DNA from: Agapanthus africanus
Lineage: Eukaryota > Streptophyta > Magnoliopsida > Asparagales > Amaryllidaceae
Direction of reading: 5' to 3'
NCBI GenBank assembly: GCA_030015575.1
Contig: CM057338.1
Span: 633,694,189-633,758,188 of the forward strand
DNA: 64,000 bases
The notes beneath the pieces are model-generated. The model ran no database searches, was not told the DNA's origin, and saw only the letters and a program-made list of their open reading frames with translations. The number at the start of each line of letters is the position of its first letter. Position 1 is the stretch's first letter. Shown piece after piece: positions 34,719 to 48,118 of the stretch. The translations under genes and the position numbers were made by a program.

Positions 34719-36524
34719 TTGGAATGAAGTGAACACCCTAATCTAATTGGCAAGAATATATTAGGATGATGAAGTAGGAATTATGCTCTCTTTTTTTTCA
34801 TAATCTCACACTAATCCATTACAAAACCAAAAGCTAGAAAGCTTTGCAAGGAGGAAGAAGAAGAAGAATGAATGAATAATCCTTTTGTGATGAATAATGA
34901 ATTGTTATGATAACTACAAAATACGACCATGGTTGACCAAAGAAAAGGCTAACCAATGTAGAGAATTAACTAGGGTTAAAGGGTGTGGGTTGGGTTAGGA
35001 AATATATCACAAAATATCAACCATAATATCTTTGCAAGAAACAAAGTAAAAGCTTTTAGAAGCTTCTAGAAAAGTTTAACCTAAATCAAACCCTAAACAT
35101 GATTAATCTCCACTAACTATGTTGCATTAGTAATCATAACTTGTTACAATATTATATATCACATATATAATATATTTTTGTAACAAAATAAAATAATACA
35201 ATTAACATATATCGCATATATATCAATGTATTACCCGAGTGAGAAAATGAATCAATAAGTGAGCTTATATTAGTTAATGTAATTTAATATATCAAATATA
35301 TTATTATACATTAAATTATCAAATCAACACTTGATCCGATAATCCGGCTATTTCACAAAAAACCGACTAATATTATCTTTATCAGTTCATCGAATCAACA
35401 CTTGATCCGATGACCCGGCTATATCTCATATACCCGGCCGATATCTTATATCGTGAGAATCTAATACGGTATCACATACACATATTATTCTCGGTCCCGC
35501 ACATATCATATATGTGCTCCTACTCCGTTTTGCCTGAGTCAAGAAACGTCTGTGTGGGACTCTAAAGAATCGTCAATACGCCGGCAGTAGGTGATGATCA
35601 TATCAAACACCCACAAGGTGCAAGCGGTCAGCTAAACGTAACAGCCACCCAGGTATTGAGGAATCAGAAGATCAATAAGCAAGCCTGTACATTCTCCTGC
35701 GAATCCAATCAGTAACACTCCCGTACAGTCCGGTCTCTTCATCTGATATGTCGCTTATCCCGCCTAAGGGTGGTAAACGTCAGACCCCAGTAGCTTGATA
35801 AGTCGTGTCAATATGAGGTCTATAACAGTTCGAGAAACTACTGATAACACTTACTTGTAACTCTCAGCAAACCTGACCAGGGATTTCCAGTTATAGCCAA
35901 TCGAACACAGCGCAACATCAACTCCCTATACCGGGAGAGACGAATCCCTCCTATCACTCATTGCCTCCATGTAATTCGGGGCTGTACCCAAAAGCCGCCT
36001 TTTTGCATGCCCTCTTGGACGTGGTAAGATGGAAATCAAAGCACAGTGGGAATCACACAAGACTCTATGATGATCTCGGGTCTACAGACTAACCTGTACC
36101 AGTGTCACCAGAGAACTGCCATCTGACGTGAGGTATAATACCATCTGGGAGTACTCGGCGAGTCCGTCCAGTATACCCAGTCTCTACTGATCATCCGTAT
36201 ACCTTCTCTGATGTCAAACACCAATGGATTTGGGATCATCTATCACCCAACATATGGGTCAAGAAGCGCATACGCTAGTCTACTCTGGAGTATCGATGCC
36301 CTGTCTCGGTACTCCCACGACTAGGAACATTTGAAGGATGTACTTGGCGACTACACTGTCCCCACTAGTATGATCCGCATCATAGTCCTGGTACTCAAGT
36401 ACTCATCCTAAGGGCTTTATCAACATAACATAGAGACAATCAGAGTACATGTTAAGATAAAGAGCAACCAGATAGCATATTATCATGTACAGTAATGGCC
36501 TCTAGGGCATACATATAACTAACA
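34719..36524 (-). repeat. C-type LTR lacking its 3' end (left inverted arm)
   Basis: On the minus strand it starts TGTTAGTTATATGTATGCC at 36524 and is colinear with the LTR at 43913-46113 up to GGGTGTTCACTT, then stops at the junction near 34719. About 350 bp of the LTR end, including the CCTACA terminus, is missing. It forms the outer part of the left inverted arm. Confidence 0.8.
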
Positions 36525-38211
36525 ATCTCCCACTTGCACTAGGGCCATCTGTCGTGGTATCGCATACCCAACAATCAGTTGTGGTTGAAGTATCTCATAC
36601 TCAACCATCCCATAATAATTCTCTACTGGGAAATAAGCCTTTGTGAGTGGATCCGCGTTGTTGTCCTCTGTGTCTACTCTCCTAACCTCGATCTCCCTGA
36701 AGATCAACCATCTCCATGATCAGGTGATACTGCCTAAGAATTATATCTGGATTTCTGATGGGACGGGGGTTCCTTGGCATAAGCCACAACTCCATTGTCA
36801 CACAATGGCAGGAACGAAGTTCATCTCATGAACTTATATATATCCAGACTGCCTCTTTGGTAGCATCCATGGTAACGAAGTATCTTTCCTTTAATCGTCT
36901 AGTAAGTCACGGTATCTAGCTTGGAACTCTTCCAACATACCGTCCCTCCACTAAGGGTTAAGACAATGCCTGCGACTGACATTCAGTCGTCCTTATCACC
37001 CAGGAACCTTTTCCATTGATTCTCCCCAGGATTGATTGATACCATCTCACTACAACTAGTGAGAATCCTAACATCCATTTAGATCTATCTCATAGATGTA
37101 AAACCTAGGCTTTAGGAGGTATCACCTTGATCCTATATGGAGAATCCTTGTGATAAGCGGAGATTGACCGAGCGTAGCATAAGAAACGCCTTCCCTATCA
37201 AGAGTATGTCATCCACGTACTCTACAAGGATCACCACCATACTCCCTACTACCTTTTTGTATATACAAGGTTCATCTAACATTTTAATGAAGTCAAACTC
37301 TCTGACTACCACATCAAAACAGATGTTCCAACTCCGCGATGCCTGATTTATCACATAAATCATCTTGCATACGTTTTCGCTGCTCCCACTGTCTACGAAG
37401 CCCTCTGGCTGTGTACTTATAGACGCTCTCTTCCAAATCAACATTTAGAAAAGCAGTCATGACACCCAACTACCAGATATCATAGTCATGGTATATAGCA
37501 GTGGCAAGTAGGATCAGGATGGACTTAAGCACAGCTTTGAAAGTCTCAACTTTTCCATGTACACCTAGTAATCTTCTCAAGATATACTTTCTCCTGATGG
37601 GGATTTAACCCTTCAGATAAAGCAACCAAAGTCCATACTTTGTTGGTGTATAAGGATTCCATCTCAGATCGCTAAGCATCCAGCTATTCTTACAGAGTCC
37701 CACTCCTGATGGCCTGCTCGAAACTAGTTGGGTCATGATCTCATGATGCAATCCTCGCTCCTACTGTCATAGAGAAACCGAAGTATCTCTCAGGTGGATA
37801 AGGAACCCTACTAGATCGGCGGAGAGGGTGAGGTTCGTTAGAAACTATTGAATCCTCCGGTTCTACCAAATCATCAGCTGCAGTTTGTATAGCTGGAACT
37901 CTTTCCAGTTCTACCTCATGACAACTAATTTCTTCACAAGAAATTCCTTTTCACAAATGTGGCATGTTGAGAAAAAAAACATCTTTTGTTCCTCGGTTAG
38001 GTAGAAGATATTCCCTTGCAAATGCTTGGGATATCCAACCAACTTCTACAGAACTGACTTTACCTCGAGCTTGTCCGGATTATGCTTTTAGACATAGGCT
38101 GGACAACCCCAAATCTTAACATACTTAAGATATGGGTTCTTCCCATTCCATATCACATATGAAGTGTTAGGCAACTGATTTGATTGGAACCCTATTCAAT
38201 AGGTATGCATC
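36525..38211 (-). pseudogene. 3' pol fragment in left inverted arm
   Basis: The minus strand carries the polypurine tract, the RNase H tail (a 62-codon frame at 36519-36707 containing NADPLTKAYFP), the RT with YVDDILLIGK in a 103-codon frame (37133-37444), and the integrase end. It shares the C-family deletions. It stops at about 38211 in the integrase region, where a plus-strand leader begins. It is closer to the plus-strand copy at 42234-43912 (about 95 percent by eye) than to E2. Confidence 0.8.
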
Positions 38212-38239
38212 CCCTATTGTAACATTAGGGTTTGTATTT

Positions 38240-41040
38240 TATACAGTAATATCCGTACAGATTTCCTGATTGTTCTAGGAATTTTTATTCTACTCAAGTG
38301 TTGAGTATCTGGGTTGTATTGGGAACTTGTTGATTCGATCGGATAGTCTAACTTCGTTTAAGTTTTTCCGGGTAATTTTAGAACGTGTTAAAAAGTTCGA
38401 ACGGATATCAATAACTCACTTTTTCCCCTGCCGGAAAATTTCCAAGCGTTGGATTTTTCCGTAGTTTAAGAACGTTCTGTGCAAGTAACGCGGTGGACCC
38501 TCTAAAAGAACACATACCTTAACTCGATTATGTGACCGTCTGAACTGCCTCTAAACCTTAGGGTTTGTGGCAGTACGGCCACATGTAAGGCGTTGGCTTG
38601 ACCCTTCTACGGCTGGACCATTGGTACTGTGGCTTGTGATGGATGTTTTAAAACTAATTTCAAGTGTTGAGAACTATTTGGGAAATCTTGGGTGTTTATT
38701 TATTCGATCGGAAAGTTTAACAATGTCTATTTATCTGGAATGTGATACAATATTTGGAATCCACAAGTAGTTATGAGATATCTAATTTGAATGTTGTAAA
38801 TCTAGCAGTTCAGTCTCAGATGATCGGTTGCCACGGAATTTTGATGTGATCAAAAGTCCGTCGCAATCACGTAGCGTACGCGAATACTCGCTGAGTAAAC
38901 TTAATAGATAGCCACGCCCCATAACCCCGACCAAGTGACTGTAGGAGAACCCCGTCGCCAAAAGCATCCGTTCGGGTGCTCGCGGCAGCGGTGTTCCGCC
39001 TTAGTGCACTTCGTCGACGGCATCCGGGGGTGCGGCCGTCTACTAAAGTTTGCAACGAGCATTCGATCAGGATGTCGGGAATCTTGTTGAATTGCCCGAA
39101 TTGATATTGAAAAGAGTTTTCGATAATGAGACTAAAATGCGGGGTTTATAATTGTTAGGCATGCGATGTCTAAGGAATTCATTTAGTTAGGCATGCGATG
39201 TCTAAGGAGGTTGCGGATTCCAACTATTGTAGTTTTACACTTTCTTTTCTGTGACCGTAAGCGTAGTATGTAGTGTATCTCCGGCTTCGTTGCTATACAT
39301 CAACGTCAATCGGGATACGCATGCTTGCTTACGTTAATGATATGAGATATTATGTGTTGCTGTGATATGTTATATTGGATCGTCGCGTTTTGAATAGACG
39401 GGCGTTTTTATGTGAGATGAGAGTTTTTCTTTTTCATTCATGTAAAATTCATTTGTATGTAATATTCTTTTATTGGGGCACTTCCGGGCAGAGGATGATG
39501 TCACCATTGTATATTATTTACTTTTCCGCATTAGGTAGACCCAAGGCGGGGAGCATAAGTAACCGGGTTCTAGGGTCAAGTGGGAGACCATCTCGAGGAG
39601 TCGAGACAGGGTCTCCTAATCCTAGAATTGGCAGAGTTACTTGCCGCTCTCTTAGGGGTCTAGGGATGTGGGTTTGGCTATTCATCATGACCGTGGAATC
39701 CGTGTTTTATATAGGCTCGTATTAAAATACGGACCTCCTACTATATCCAATATTTCATATATGTTCTTCTGTTGCAATGTTCTGTGATGAGATCATATTA
39801 CTGCCTGAGACGAATGTTTATATTATATATATGAGATATATGTTAAATTGCAGATTTCGTTTCAAATGTGATGCTTGTGAAGCATAATAAAACGGGACTT
39901 CATTAATGAGATTAATGAAACTAAAAGAAACCTAAAGATGTTGTAGAAACTTGTCTCAAAAACTGGTAGCTCTAATTCTTGCTTTGCATAGCGGTGTTCC
40001 TTGTAGAACATCCAGCACCTTATTCGATAAGGAAAGAGCCGAGATCCCTTCACCGGGAGTGACCTCTTTAGCGAAACTAGCAGATGCTACAAACTCGGTT
40101 TGTCTTTTGATTGTTTTTATAGTTTTTGCTTTGCATAGTGATATTTGTGAAATATCCTGCACCTTATTCGACGAGGAAATAGCCGAGATCCCTTCACCGG
40201 GAGTGACCTCTTTAGCAAAACTAGAAAAAACCTCAAAAACATTCCATTCAAAATCACTCGATTCTACAACGATATCAAGTTCATTACGCAAAAGGTTTTC
40301 TTAAAAAACCTGACGTAACCCTCCGTCATTTCAGATAAGTAGTATTTAGTATTCGTACTACGTTTGTTGGCTTTCGTCAAGACGTAGTGTGCTATAGCTA
40401 TTTATGCTTATCTGTATAAGCATATGATGCGATTGAGTTAGGGTAGTCGTGCGGCTTTGTTGGCTTTCGTTAAGGGTCGTGCGGGTGGGTTTAATTCAAT
40501 AGGGAAATGATGGGTTGAACTTGACTAGTAGCCTATGATTTGTTGGCTTTCGTCAAGGTCATAGGATACTAGGGGCAAAATATAATTGGGAATTTCAAGA
40601 TTGGAAATTTGCAATGAGATTGCATACCTTCTATGAGATAGTTGGATCCCGATACCCACTGCGAGTAAGAGTTACTCCTGGGAAAGTTTTACACATTACA
40701 ATTAGCCGATCAAGTAGGTGTCTAGAAAGGTGTCAACGGGGTTACACCCCTGGGAAAAAGAGGTTTATTTTAATTAGGTCCGTGCGAAAGCACGGGGAAC
40801 CTCCCTCAAAGTACCGACACTGGCCTGGCCGAAAGATTGGAGAACTTGTAGGGTGTAATTAATCCCGGTTAGTCTTACCTTTTAAGGTTTGGAGGAAGAT
40901 ATGACTAAAACAGTGGGAGCCATCCTGATTAGATAAATTGATAACCAATCTAATCTTGTAAAAGCGCACGCTGAGTGTTTTCTTCTCTCTCTCTCTCCAG
41001 GTAGCGACCAAATCACGCCATAATCAAGATAATAATACGG
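38240..41040 (+). other. Leader of plus-strand C copy
   Basis: It carries the optional module (about 38818-39104), the GCATGC direct repeat (39156-39207), a long stem with ends CCGTGTTTT (39703-39735), the twin motif (40008-40080 and 40151-40220), three copies of TTGTTGGCTTTCGTCAAGG or near variants (40363-40381, 40457-40474, 40539-40558), and the hairpin CGTGCGAAAGCACG (40781-40794). The 21-nt palindrome is missing, with a deletion near 39800. Confidence 0.7.
40981..41000 (+). promoter_or_regulatory. Polypyrimidine tract and CAG, possible 3' splice acceptor
   Basis: A TCTTCTCTCTCTCTCTCCAG run is followed directly by GTAGCGACC, 41 nt before the position homologous to the E1 pol start. The form fits a plant acceptor site. 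Splicing is not shown. Confidence 0.35.
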
Positions 41041-43912
41041 ATGTATTGACCGAACCCGCTTGTTATACTGTGCTGGGGAACGTTGGTCCCGCTCCAACTT
41101 ATAATTGTTATAAGACAGAGCAGGAAATTGGGGATTACCAGAATTCCTGTGCCGCACAAACGAAGAAAGTGTATGCTGATGCATCTTCTTCGGGTGTGTT
41201 CATTAAAGAGAACTGTTTCTCAGTATCCTTTACGTCCTGGGTATGATATACCGGATCAGGATCCCACATATGTAATTTGTTATATAGGCTACAAATAGGT
41301 AGAGAACTGAGAACGGGTGATAAGTTTCATGAGATAGAAACGGTGCAAGTGTTGCAGCCAAGTCTGTTGGTAGTTATCACCTTGTATTAGCAAATACATT
41401 GATGATGAACGAATGTTATTAGATACCAAACCTGATATACAACATCATATCAGTCTCTTTATTAGTAAAGAAGGATATAATTTTGTATTGTTGGATAATG
41501 TTTTGAACATTTTCTATATCAAGAGTTGATCGGTTCAGGCGCGTTATCTAAAAGCATAGACGTTCTAAATCAAACCACAGTTCTTAGTATACAGAACACA
41601 CATAAGAGGAAGAGTTCAGAAATGAACGGATCCTTCTTGTGGTATTATAGACTAGGTCATATCAATGTGACCCGACTAGCTGAAGTTACATTTAGATGCA
41701 TATTTAAGTTAGTTTGAATTTACATCTTGTGAAACTTGCCGGTCATGTTACAAAGATAAGATGACCACAACTCTGTTTATTGGAAACAGAGAAAGAGTTG
41801 GTGTACTCTTGGGATTGATACATGATAATGTATGTAAGGTCCCCTGTCTATACATGCCAAGACCGGTTCTTTATACTTCATTATATTCACTGATGGTCTC
41901 TCAAGATTCGCACATGTGTTCCTGTTGAAACACAAGTCTGAAACTTTTGAGAAATTCAATGAATATGAGTTAGAAGTAGAGAACCAAAAAAATGGGTAAA
42001 AGTATTATGTCCTTTGATGAGATCAAGGAGGAGAATACTTGAGCACGGGATTCCTGGACTATTCTAAAGGAGAATGAGATTCTCTCTCAGCTTTACTCCT
42101 CCATATACACCACATCACCTCGGTGTATCGGGGCGGAGAAATCACACCCTATGAGATATGGTGCACTCTATGATGAGTACTACTGAGTTTCCTATTTCCT
42201 TTTGGGAGTTATGCACTTGAGAAGCTGCATACCTATTGAATAGGGTTCCAATCAAATCAGTTTCCTACCACTTCATATGTGATATGGAATGGGATGAGCC
42301 CATATCTTAAGTATGTTAAGATTTGGGGTTGTCCAGCCTATGTATAAAAGCATAATCCGGACAAGCTCGAGGCAAAGTCAGTTCTGTAGAAGTTTGTTGG
42401 ATATCCCAAGCATTTGTAAGGGAATATCTTCTACCTAACCGAGGAACAAAAGATGTTTTGTTTCTCAACATGCCACCTTTGTGAAAAGAAATTTCTTGTG
42501 AAGAAATTAGTGGTCATGAGGCAGAACTGGAAAGAGTTCCAGCTATACAAACTGCAGCTGATGATTTGGTAGAACCGGAGGATTCAATAGTTTCTAACGA
42601 ACCCTAGCCTCTCCGCCGATCTAGTAGGGTTCCTTATCCACCTGAGAGATACTTCGGTTTCTCTATGCCAGTGGGAGCGAGGATTGCATCATGAGATCAT
42701 GACCCAACTAGTTTCGAGCAGGTCATCAGGAGTGGGACTCTGTAAGAATGGCTGGATGCTTAGCGATCTGAGATGGAATCCTTATACACCAACAAAGTAT
42801 GGACTTTGGTTGCTTTATCTGAAGGGTTAAATCCCCATCAGGAGCAAGTATATCTTAAGAAGATTACTAGGTGTACATGAAAAAGTTGAGACTTTCAATG
42901 CTGTGCTTAAGTCCATCCTGATTCTACTTGCCACTGCTACATACCATGACTACGATATCTGGTGGTTGGGTGTCATGACTGCTTTTCTAAATGTTGGTTT
43001 GGAAGAGAGCGTCTATAAGTACACAGCCAGAGGGCTTCGTAGACAGTGGGAGCAGTGAAAACATATGCAAGATGATTTATGTGATAAATCAGGTATCGCA
43101 GAGTTGGAACATCTGTTTTGATATTGTAGTCAAAGAGTTTGACTTCATCAAAATGGTAGATGAACCTTGTATATACAAAAAGGTAGTAGGGAGTATGGTG
43201 GTGATCCTCATAGAGTACGTGGATGACATACTCTTGATAGGGAAGGAGTTTCCTATGCTACGCTCGGTCAATCTCCGCTTATCACAAGGATTCTCCATAT
43301 AGGATCAAGGTGATACCTCCTAAATCCTGGGTTTTATAATTATGAGATAGATCTAAATGGATGTTAGGATTCTCACTAGTTGTAGTGAGATGGTATCAAT
43401 CGATCCTGGGGAGAATCACTGGAAAAAGGTTCCAGGGTGATAAGGACAACTGAGTGTTAGTCGCACGCATTGTCTTTACCCTCAGTGGAGGGACGGTATG
43501 TTGGAAGAGTTCCAGAATTAGATACCGTGACATACTAGACAATTAAATGCAAGATACATCGTTACCAAGGATGCTACCAAAGCGGCAGTCTGGATATATA
43601 TAAGTTCATGAGATGAACTTCGTTCCTTCCATTGTGTGACAATGGAGTTGTGGCTTATGCCAAGGAACCCCCGTCCCATCAGAAATCCAGATATAATTCT
43701 TAGGCAGTATCACCTGATCATGGATATGGTTGATCTCTAGGGAGATCGAGATTAGGAGAGTAGACACAGAGGACAACAGCGCGGATCCACTCACAAAGGC
43801 CTATTTCCCAGTAGAGACTTATTATGGGATGGTTGAGTATGAGATACTTCAACCAAAGCTGATTGTTGGGTATGCGATACCACGACAGATGGCCCTAGTG
43901 CAAGTGGGAGAT
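41041..43912 (+). pseudogene. Defective gag-less copia pol, plus-strand C copy
   Basis: Readable parts in order are: a relic zinc knuckle (NCYKTEQEIG in the frame 41046-41246), a damaged protease region near 41240-41270, GAG-pre-integrase (41526-41717), integrase with stops, RT with YVDDILLIGKEF (42991-43302), and an RNase H tail with ADPLTKAYFP (43730-43918). The start position reads ACG (41038-41040) where E1 has ATG. The ~210-nt and ~80-nt deletions between RT and RNase H are the same as in E2. It encodes no working enzyme. Confidence 0.85.
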
Positions 43913-46113
43913 TGTTAGTTATATGTATGCCCTAGAGGCCATTACTGTACATATGATGTATATTGTAGTGGATGCTTGAACATACATAGGGAGGACTTTC
44001 TTGCTCGACATGATAATACGCTATCTGGTTGCTCTTTATCTTAACATGTACTCTGATTGTCTCTATGTTATGTTGATAAAGCCCTTAGGATGAGTACTTG
44101 AATACCAGGACTATGATGCAGATCATACTAGTGGGGACAGTGTAGTCGCCAAGTACATCCTTCAAATGTTCCTAGTCGTGGGAGTACCGAGACAGGGCAT
44201 CGATACTCCAGAGTAGACTAGCGTATGCCCTTCTTGACCCATATAATGGGCGATGGATGATCCCATATCCATTGGTGTTTGACATCAGAGAAGGTATACG
44301 GGTGCTCAGTGGAGACTGGTTACACTGGACGGACTCGCCGAGAACTCCCAGATGGTATTATACCTCACGTCAGATGGCAGTTCTGTGGTGACACTGGTAC
44401 AGGTTAGTTTGTAGACCCGAGATCGTCATAGAGTCTTGTGTGATTCCCACTGTACTTTGATTTCCATCATACCACGTCCAAGAGGGCGTGCAAAAAGGTG
44501 GCTTTTGGGTACAGTCCCGGATCACATGGAGGCAATGAGTGATAGGAAGGGATTCGTCTCTCCCGGTATAGGGAGTTGATGTTGCGCTGTGTTCGATTGG
44601 TTATAACTGGAAATCCCTAGCCAGGGTTACTGAGATTTACTGGTAAGTTTTATCAGTAGTTTCTTGAACTGTTATAGACCTCATATTGACACGACTTATC
44701 AAGCTACTGGGGTCTGACGTTTACCACCCCTAGGCGGGATATGCGACATATCAGATGAAGAGACCGGACTGTACGGGAGTGTTACTGATTAGATTCGCAG
44801 GATAATGTACAGGCTTGCTTATTGATCTTCTGATTCTTCAATACCTGGATGGCTGTTACGTTTAGCTGACCGCTTGCAGCTTGTGGGTGTTTGATATGAT
44901 CATCACCTATTGCCGGCGTATTGACGATTCTTTAGAGTCCCACACAGAGGTTTCTTGACTCAGGCAAAACAGAGTAGGAGCATATATATGATATGTGCGG
45001 GACCGAGAATAATACGTGTATGTGATACCAAATTAGATTCTCGCGATATAATATATCGGCCGGGTATATGAGATATAGCCGGGTCATCGGATCAAGTGTT
45101 GATTCGATGAACTGATAAAGATAATATTAGTCCGTTATTTATGAAATAGCCGGATTATCGGATCAAGTGTTGATTTGATAATTTAATGTATAATAATATA
45201 TTTGATATATTAAATTACATTAACTAATATAAGCTCTCTTATTGATTCATTTTCTCACTCGGGTAATACATTGATATATATGCGATATATGTTAATTGTA
45301 TTATTTTCTTTTGTTACAAAAATATATTATATATGTGATATATAATATTGTAACAAGTTATGATTACTAATGTAACATAGTTAGTGGAGATTAATCATGG
45401 TTAGGGTTTGATTTGGGTTAAACTTTTCTAGAAGCTTCTAGAAGCTTTTACTTTGTTTCTTGCAAAGATATTATGGTTGATATTTTGTGAGATATTTCCT
45501 AACCCAACCCACACCCTTTAACCCTAGTTAACTCTGTACATTGGTTAGCCTTTTCTTTGGTCAATCGTGGTCGCATTTTGTAGTTATCATAACAATTCAT
45601 TATTCATCACAAAAGGATTATTCATTCATTCTTCTTCTTCTTCCTTCTTGCAATGCTTTTCTAGCTTTGGGTTTTGTGATGGATTAGTGTGAGATTATGA
45701 AAACAAAAGAGAGCATAATTCCTACTTCATCATCCTAATATATTCTTGCCAATTAGATTAGGGTGTTCACTTTATTTGTGAGTGAGAGCTTGTTTTAATG
45801 AAACTTCAAGGTAGATCATCTTTGTTATCGAAGATCGGAAGCAAGCATGCATCTTTCTCTTTGTGGAGCCTCTTTAGAGTCCGGGAACATGATGATCGCA
45901 GCGAAGGGACCTCAACACGGAGCTTATGAAGCAAAGGATCGGACTGCAAAGGTTGTAATCCCAAACTCTTACAAGTAAAGTTGTTTACTTGCTTATTGTT
46001 TTCGCCTAATCTCTAATAAATATCTTGGTTAGGGTTGTTCGGCACGTCTAAATTTTAAATCGGGCATGTTTGATGCCTTGTGGACCCTTGTGTTAGTGCC
46101 TAGTAACCCTACA
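43913..46113 (+). repeat. 3' LTR of plus-strand C copy
   Basis: This is 2201 bp, starting TGTTAGTTATATGTATGCC just after the tract CAAGTGGGAGAT and ending TAGTAACCCTACA. 43913 to about 45772 is the right inverted arm matching 34719-36524. The sequence after it begins GTAGC. Confidence 0.88.
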
Positions 46114-48118
46114 GTAGCATGATATACGGATATGCTTACATTTCTGTTATATGTCGCATACATCATGCTTTACGATTATATGCACTGAGATGCTTTTTTC
46201 ATGAGATTTCTGGATTTGAGAACCGTGGTTATTTCAAAAGAAAGTATGCATTGTTTTAAAAACCTGGTTTCTCTTGATATGATATTTCGAGATGTCCACC
46301 ATGAGTTTTCTCAGTTATGAGATTTGTTTTCGAGACCCGATTCGAGAAGTGGAAGAACCGTTTGCGGGTATATAGTGGACCCAGTATGGTACCCCGGGGC
46401 GAGAGATAGATTTCGTAGGGATGACGATGAGCCTGGCAGAGGGACCACTACCTACCGGTGATTGGGTGGACCCGGCCGTTGTCCGGAGGATACCGGCCGG
46501 AGTCATGAGATGAGATAGATATGAGGGCCGATCTAAGTATGCGGCACCTGAGATATATGAGGATTTACGTGTCGATGCTGGACACGGGTTTCATGATGTT
46601 TTGATGTCGATGTTGGACACTCAGGTTACATGATTTTGATGTGTCACGGGAGACACGTTGATTTATATCCTCATACTTTCATGCATATTCTTTTATGATA
46701 TTTACATGCATGATGTTGTTGTGTCATTGGTTGATACGTGGACGAGATCCACCTACATACAGACATTGATTATATTGTTGGATGATAGCCACATGCATAT
46801 AGACATTGATGACATTGATGGCACAGATGTAGATACGGTCACCCACGATATCATAGTATTACCTTTATGATATAGTTGTCCTAGGAGTCGTTGTTTATTC
46901 GATTTCTACTTGTAGATGTTTTTCTACTCACGAGTTGGCAACTCACCCCCGTTGTGCCACAGTTCTTGCAGATTGACCGCATGGATCAGTAGCGGCATCG
47001 CTGGCACACAGTTGCATTCGGGTGTTTTACTTTGGTAGGTGGGACATTTGTATCGTGCCCCCTCTTGTATTTATATTTCATATTGTATCTAGTCAACTCC
47101 ATCAAATCAAACTAGTATTTGTATAAGTAATGAGACTTAGCAAGAATTGTAGTTGCGAGACTTGAGCGATGGGTTTTATGTTCGCATTTTGGGTTGATGT
47201 CTTGCTTATTTATCTTTTGTGGTGAACTTCGCCGTTGGGCGTCGTATACTTATATATACTGTCTTGCGTGGTTGTGATCCGCCGGTTGGCGAAGAGTTAG
47301 CTCCTGCTTGGGGATGCCTTTATCATTATTATGTATTTATGGTTTTTGGATCAAAAAATACAAAGCAGGTGCTGCCCAAATTTTTAACAGACGAAACATA
47401 TTTTCAAACTAGAAATTTTCACTTGCATTTTTATGTCCCTTTTCTATGCATTAAGAAAACTTGATTTCCTTATACCTTTATTTCAAAACTTCACCTCTTT
47501 TATTTTCTTAAAAAGATTTAGATTTCTGGGTTTAAGCTTACTTGAATTACGTTATGCCTTTAGACGTTGCGTGATTTAAGTGCTGGTCACGAGCTAATAT
47601 TTCGGGTTGTGGCACTTGTATTATCATTCTTATTGTATCTAGTTAACTCCATCAAATCAGAAACTAGTATTTGTATAAGCAGTAAGACTTAGTAGGACTT
47701 GTAGTTGTGAGACTTGAGCGATGAGTTTTATGTTCGCTTGGTGGGTTAGGTGTCTTGCTTTACTTTATTCCTTGTGTTGATCTTCACCGATGGGCGTCGT
47801 ATACATATATATGCTTGTGGTGGTTGTTTCCGCCCTTGGGCGTGATTTTCTCCCGTTTGGGAATGCTTTATTTATATTCTATGTTATACCCGTTTCGGGG
47901 CTAGTTTTTACAAGTAGGTGCTGCCGAAATTTTGAAGAATGTAAATTTAAGTTTAAAGATTTTTACTTGAGATTCCCGAAGGTTTTTAACAATGTTTCTT
48001 CACTTATTCCTTTTGGAGGTTTAGATTTACTGGGCTTCGTCTTACATAAGTTACGTTACGCCTGTAGACATTGCATGATTTAAGTGCTGATCACGAGCTA
48101 CTATTTCGAGTCGTGACA
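46114..48118 (+). repeat. 3' part of a gypsy-like (Del/Tekay-like) LTR
   Basis: No coding domains occur here. The right end, AAGTGCTGATCACGAGC followed by CGAGTCGTGACA, has the form of many plant gypsy LTR ends, and Tat coding sequence starts directly after it. An acceptor-like CACAGTTCTTGCAG lies near 46965. Its left part is missing beyond the C-type LTR end at 46113. The family name is tentative. Confidence 0.4.
47082..48118 (+). repeat. Tandem duplication of about 0.5 kb
   Basis: 47082-47615 and 47632-48118 are imperfect copies. Both start ATTGTATCTAGT and run through GAGACTTGAGCGATG, GGGCGTCGTATAC, GGTGCTGCC and CACGAGCTA. Copy 1 also ends in a terminus-like GGTTGTGGCAC, so the LTR end itself was duplicated. 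Confidence 0.75.

Larger units (their letters stand above)
38212..46113 (+). mobile_element. Plus-strand C-type copia unit lacking its 5' LTR and primer site
   Basis: From about 38240 this is the C-family leader in plus orientation, followed by defective pol and a complete 3' LTR (43913-46113). The first 270 or so bases after the primer site, the primer site and the 5' LTR are missing. In their place stands an inverted copy of its own kind of 3' end (34719-38211). This is not the form of a normal insertion. Self-integration, template switching, or two insertions followed by deletion could each explain it. Confidence 0.75.

Noticed and set aside
39956-40304. Overlapping 111- and 117-codon frames on opposite strands in the C leader
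   Set aside because: Both arise from the twin motif. They lack domain similarity and are not kept in E1 or E2.
46315-46870. Short frames in the gypsy-like LTR
   Set aside because: They lack any motif and lie in sequence with LTR-like composition.
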